A DNA stretch of 23,287 nt from an uncultured Oscillospiraceae bacterium (GTDB lineage: Bacteria; Bacillota; Clostridia; Oscillospirales; Acutalibacteraceae), in the NCBI GenBank assembly GCA_900552115.1, contig URYP01000029.1:1-23287 (forward strand). Reading direction: 5' to 3'. A program made the position numbers and the translations under genes. Positions within the stretch are counted from its first letter, which is position 1, and every line of letters begins with the position of its first letter. Shown one piece after another: positions 22,755 to 23,287 of the stretch. The notes below the pieces were generated by a model. That model had not been told where the DNA came from and searched no databases. It was given only the letters and a program-made list of their open reading frames with translations.

Positions 22755-23077
22755 ACAGCGGCAAGGTATTGACGGAGGAAGAACGCATAGCAGAAGAAAA
22801 GACTTGGAGAAAAGCCAGGGAAGAGGAAATATACAACGAATACATAAAAGGAAATGAGGAACGGGAAAAGGAATACGCCTATCGGTTGGAAGTGCAGCAA
22901 CGGGAACTCGCGCGTATGATAAGTCAGGTGCAGCAGCAATACGCCAACCGCCCCCACTGCCCGCGTTGCGGGTCGACGAATTTGAGAGAAACCAGCGATC
23001 CGTTGCCTGCGGGAGATGTCTGGATATATGAAAACTATTATCTTTGCTATAACTGTGGCTTTAAATGGAGAAGATAA
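22643..23077 (+). CDS. Zinc-ribbon protein with two CxxC pairs at each end, copy 1
   Basis: A 144-aa protein. The N-terminal 36 residues hold C10-x2-C13 (ECHKCG) and C29-x2-C32 (ICRYCGG), a four-Cys zinc ribbon. Residues about 47-95 are a highly charged helix (EEERIAEEKTWRKAREEE). The C-terminus has HCPRCGSTNL and YLCYNCGFKWRR, a second four-Cys ribbon. It is likely cytoplasmic, and a nucleic-acid- or protein-binding role is possible, but no function is known. GGGGG lies 7 nt before ATG. It is transcribed away from the truncated tape measure gene, and a near-identical copy starts 99 nt downstream. It may be element cargo or a chromosomal gene brought next to the phage genes by rearrangement. 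Confidence 0.85.
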   Translation: MGFTYYYSECHKCGQLTRYTDPNEMGRICRYCGGNLVDSGKVLTEEERIAEEKTWRKAREEEIYNEYIKGNEEREKEYAYRLEVQQRELARMISQVQQQYANRPHCPRCGSTNLRETSDPLPAGDVWIYENYYLCYNCGFKWRR

Positions 23078-23155
23078 TTATACAGTAAATTTAAGCAGGC
23101 CGCCGCGCTCAAGCGATCGTGCTAAATAGATTGATGGGAATCCCCACAAGTTAGC

Positions 23156-23287
23156 ATTAGAAAGGGAAGATAAAAATGGGATTTACCTATTATTACAGCG
23201 AGTGCCATAAATGCGGGCAGTTGACAAGATATACCGATCCAAATGAAATGGGACGCATATGCCGCTACTGCGGAGGGAATTTGGTAG
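23156..23287 (+). repeat. Tandem duplication, copy 2 (cut by window end)
   Basis: Second copy of the 22624 unit, running from ATTAGAAAGGG to the window edge. The separating 78 nt (23078-23155) have no counterpart visible upstream of copy 1. Confidence 0.9.
23176..23287 (+). CDS. Zinc-ribbon protein, copy 2 (partial, 5' end)
   Basis: ATG 23176 preceded by GGGAAGA, open to the window end. All 37 encoded residues (MGFTYYYSECHKCGQL onward to CGGNLV) are identical to copy 1. Only the third bases of Q15 (CAA to CAG) and Y19 (TAC to TAT) differ. This is a recent gene duplication or a member of a larger array, and the remainder is outside the window. Confidence 0.88.
   Translation, partial: MGFTYYYSECHKCGQLTRYTDPNEMGRICRYCGGNLV

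Noticed and set aside
1..23287. tRNA, rRNA or CRISPR elements
   Set aside because: No cloverleaf-like segment, rRNA signature or regular repeat-spacer array was seen on either strand.

Overview
The window suggests a spore-forming member of the Clostridia, most plausibly Oscillospiraceae/Ruminococcaceae-like. The pointers are a V-type ATPase subunit D terminus, a cotJ spore-coat operon, two collagen-like spore-surface proteins, a secreted dockerin-bearing GH43 enzyme, strong GGAGG ribosome binding sites and frequent TTG/GTG starts. No identity search was possible, so the taxon is an inference.

Layout. 1-174 (+) is the end of V-ATPase subunit D, closed by a strong convergent terminator. 242-1180 (-) encodes an unknown single-pass membrane protein. 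1275-4664 (-) encodes a 1129-aa secreted GH43 enzyme with an internal dockerin, a discoidin-like domain, an FN3-like domain and a terminal carbohydrate-binding-like module. 4840-6885 (-) holds two collagen-like (Gly-Pro-Thr) proteins with Cys-rich heads, each with its own terminator. 7014-8240 (-) is an MFS transporter. 8553-9132 (+) is cotJA-cotJB followed by a cotJC that stops matching its family after about codon 31.

From about 9112 to 22586 lies a phage tail-and-lysis module, all on the minus strand and so read right to left: tape measure, distal tail (Dit), tail-associated protein (Tal), a 58-aa protein, an HU/IHF-like protein, a 169-aa unknown, a large baseplate/fibre protein, a second tail-tip protein, an XhlA-like protein, a holin and a GH25 endolysin. 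Many neighbours overlap at stop/start codons, as in a translationally coupled late operon. The left end sits inside cotJC. At the right end the tape measure has no credible start and abuts oppositely oriented zinc-ribbon genes present as a nearly identical tandem duplicate. No head, portal, terminase, repressor or integrase gene is visible, so this is either one end of a larger prophage or a remnant.

The two strongest points are linked to this module. (1) A phage element in cotJC is a candidate for a sporulation-excised intervening element, by analogy with skin in sigK and SP-beta in spsM of Bacillus subtilis. (2) The Dit tail protein carries an in-frame dockerin-like module (residues about 209-272) related to the dockerin of the GH43 enzyme, including a 37-nt stretch with 32 identities. 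This suggests a virion component that borrowed the host's cohesin-dockerin adhesion chemistry. The cotJ operon and both collagen-like genes also share an identical CATATACTG -10 element with an AC 16-17 nt upstream, which points to one mother-cell sporulation sigma factor (SigE/SigK type).
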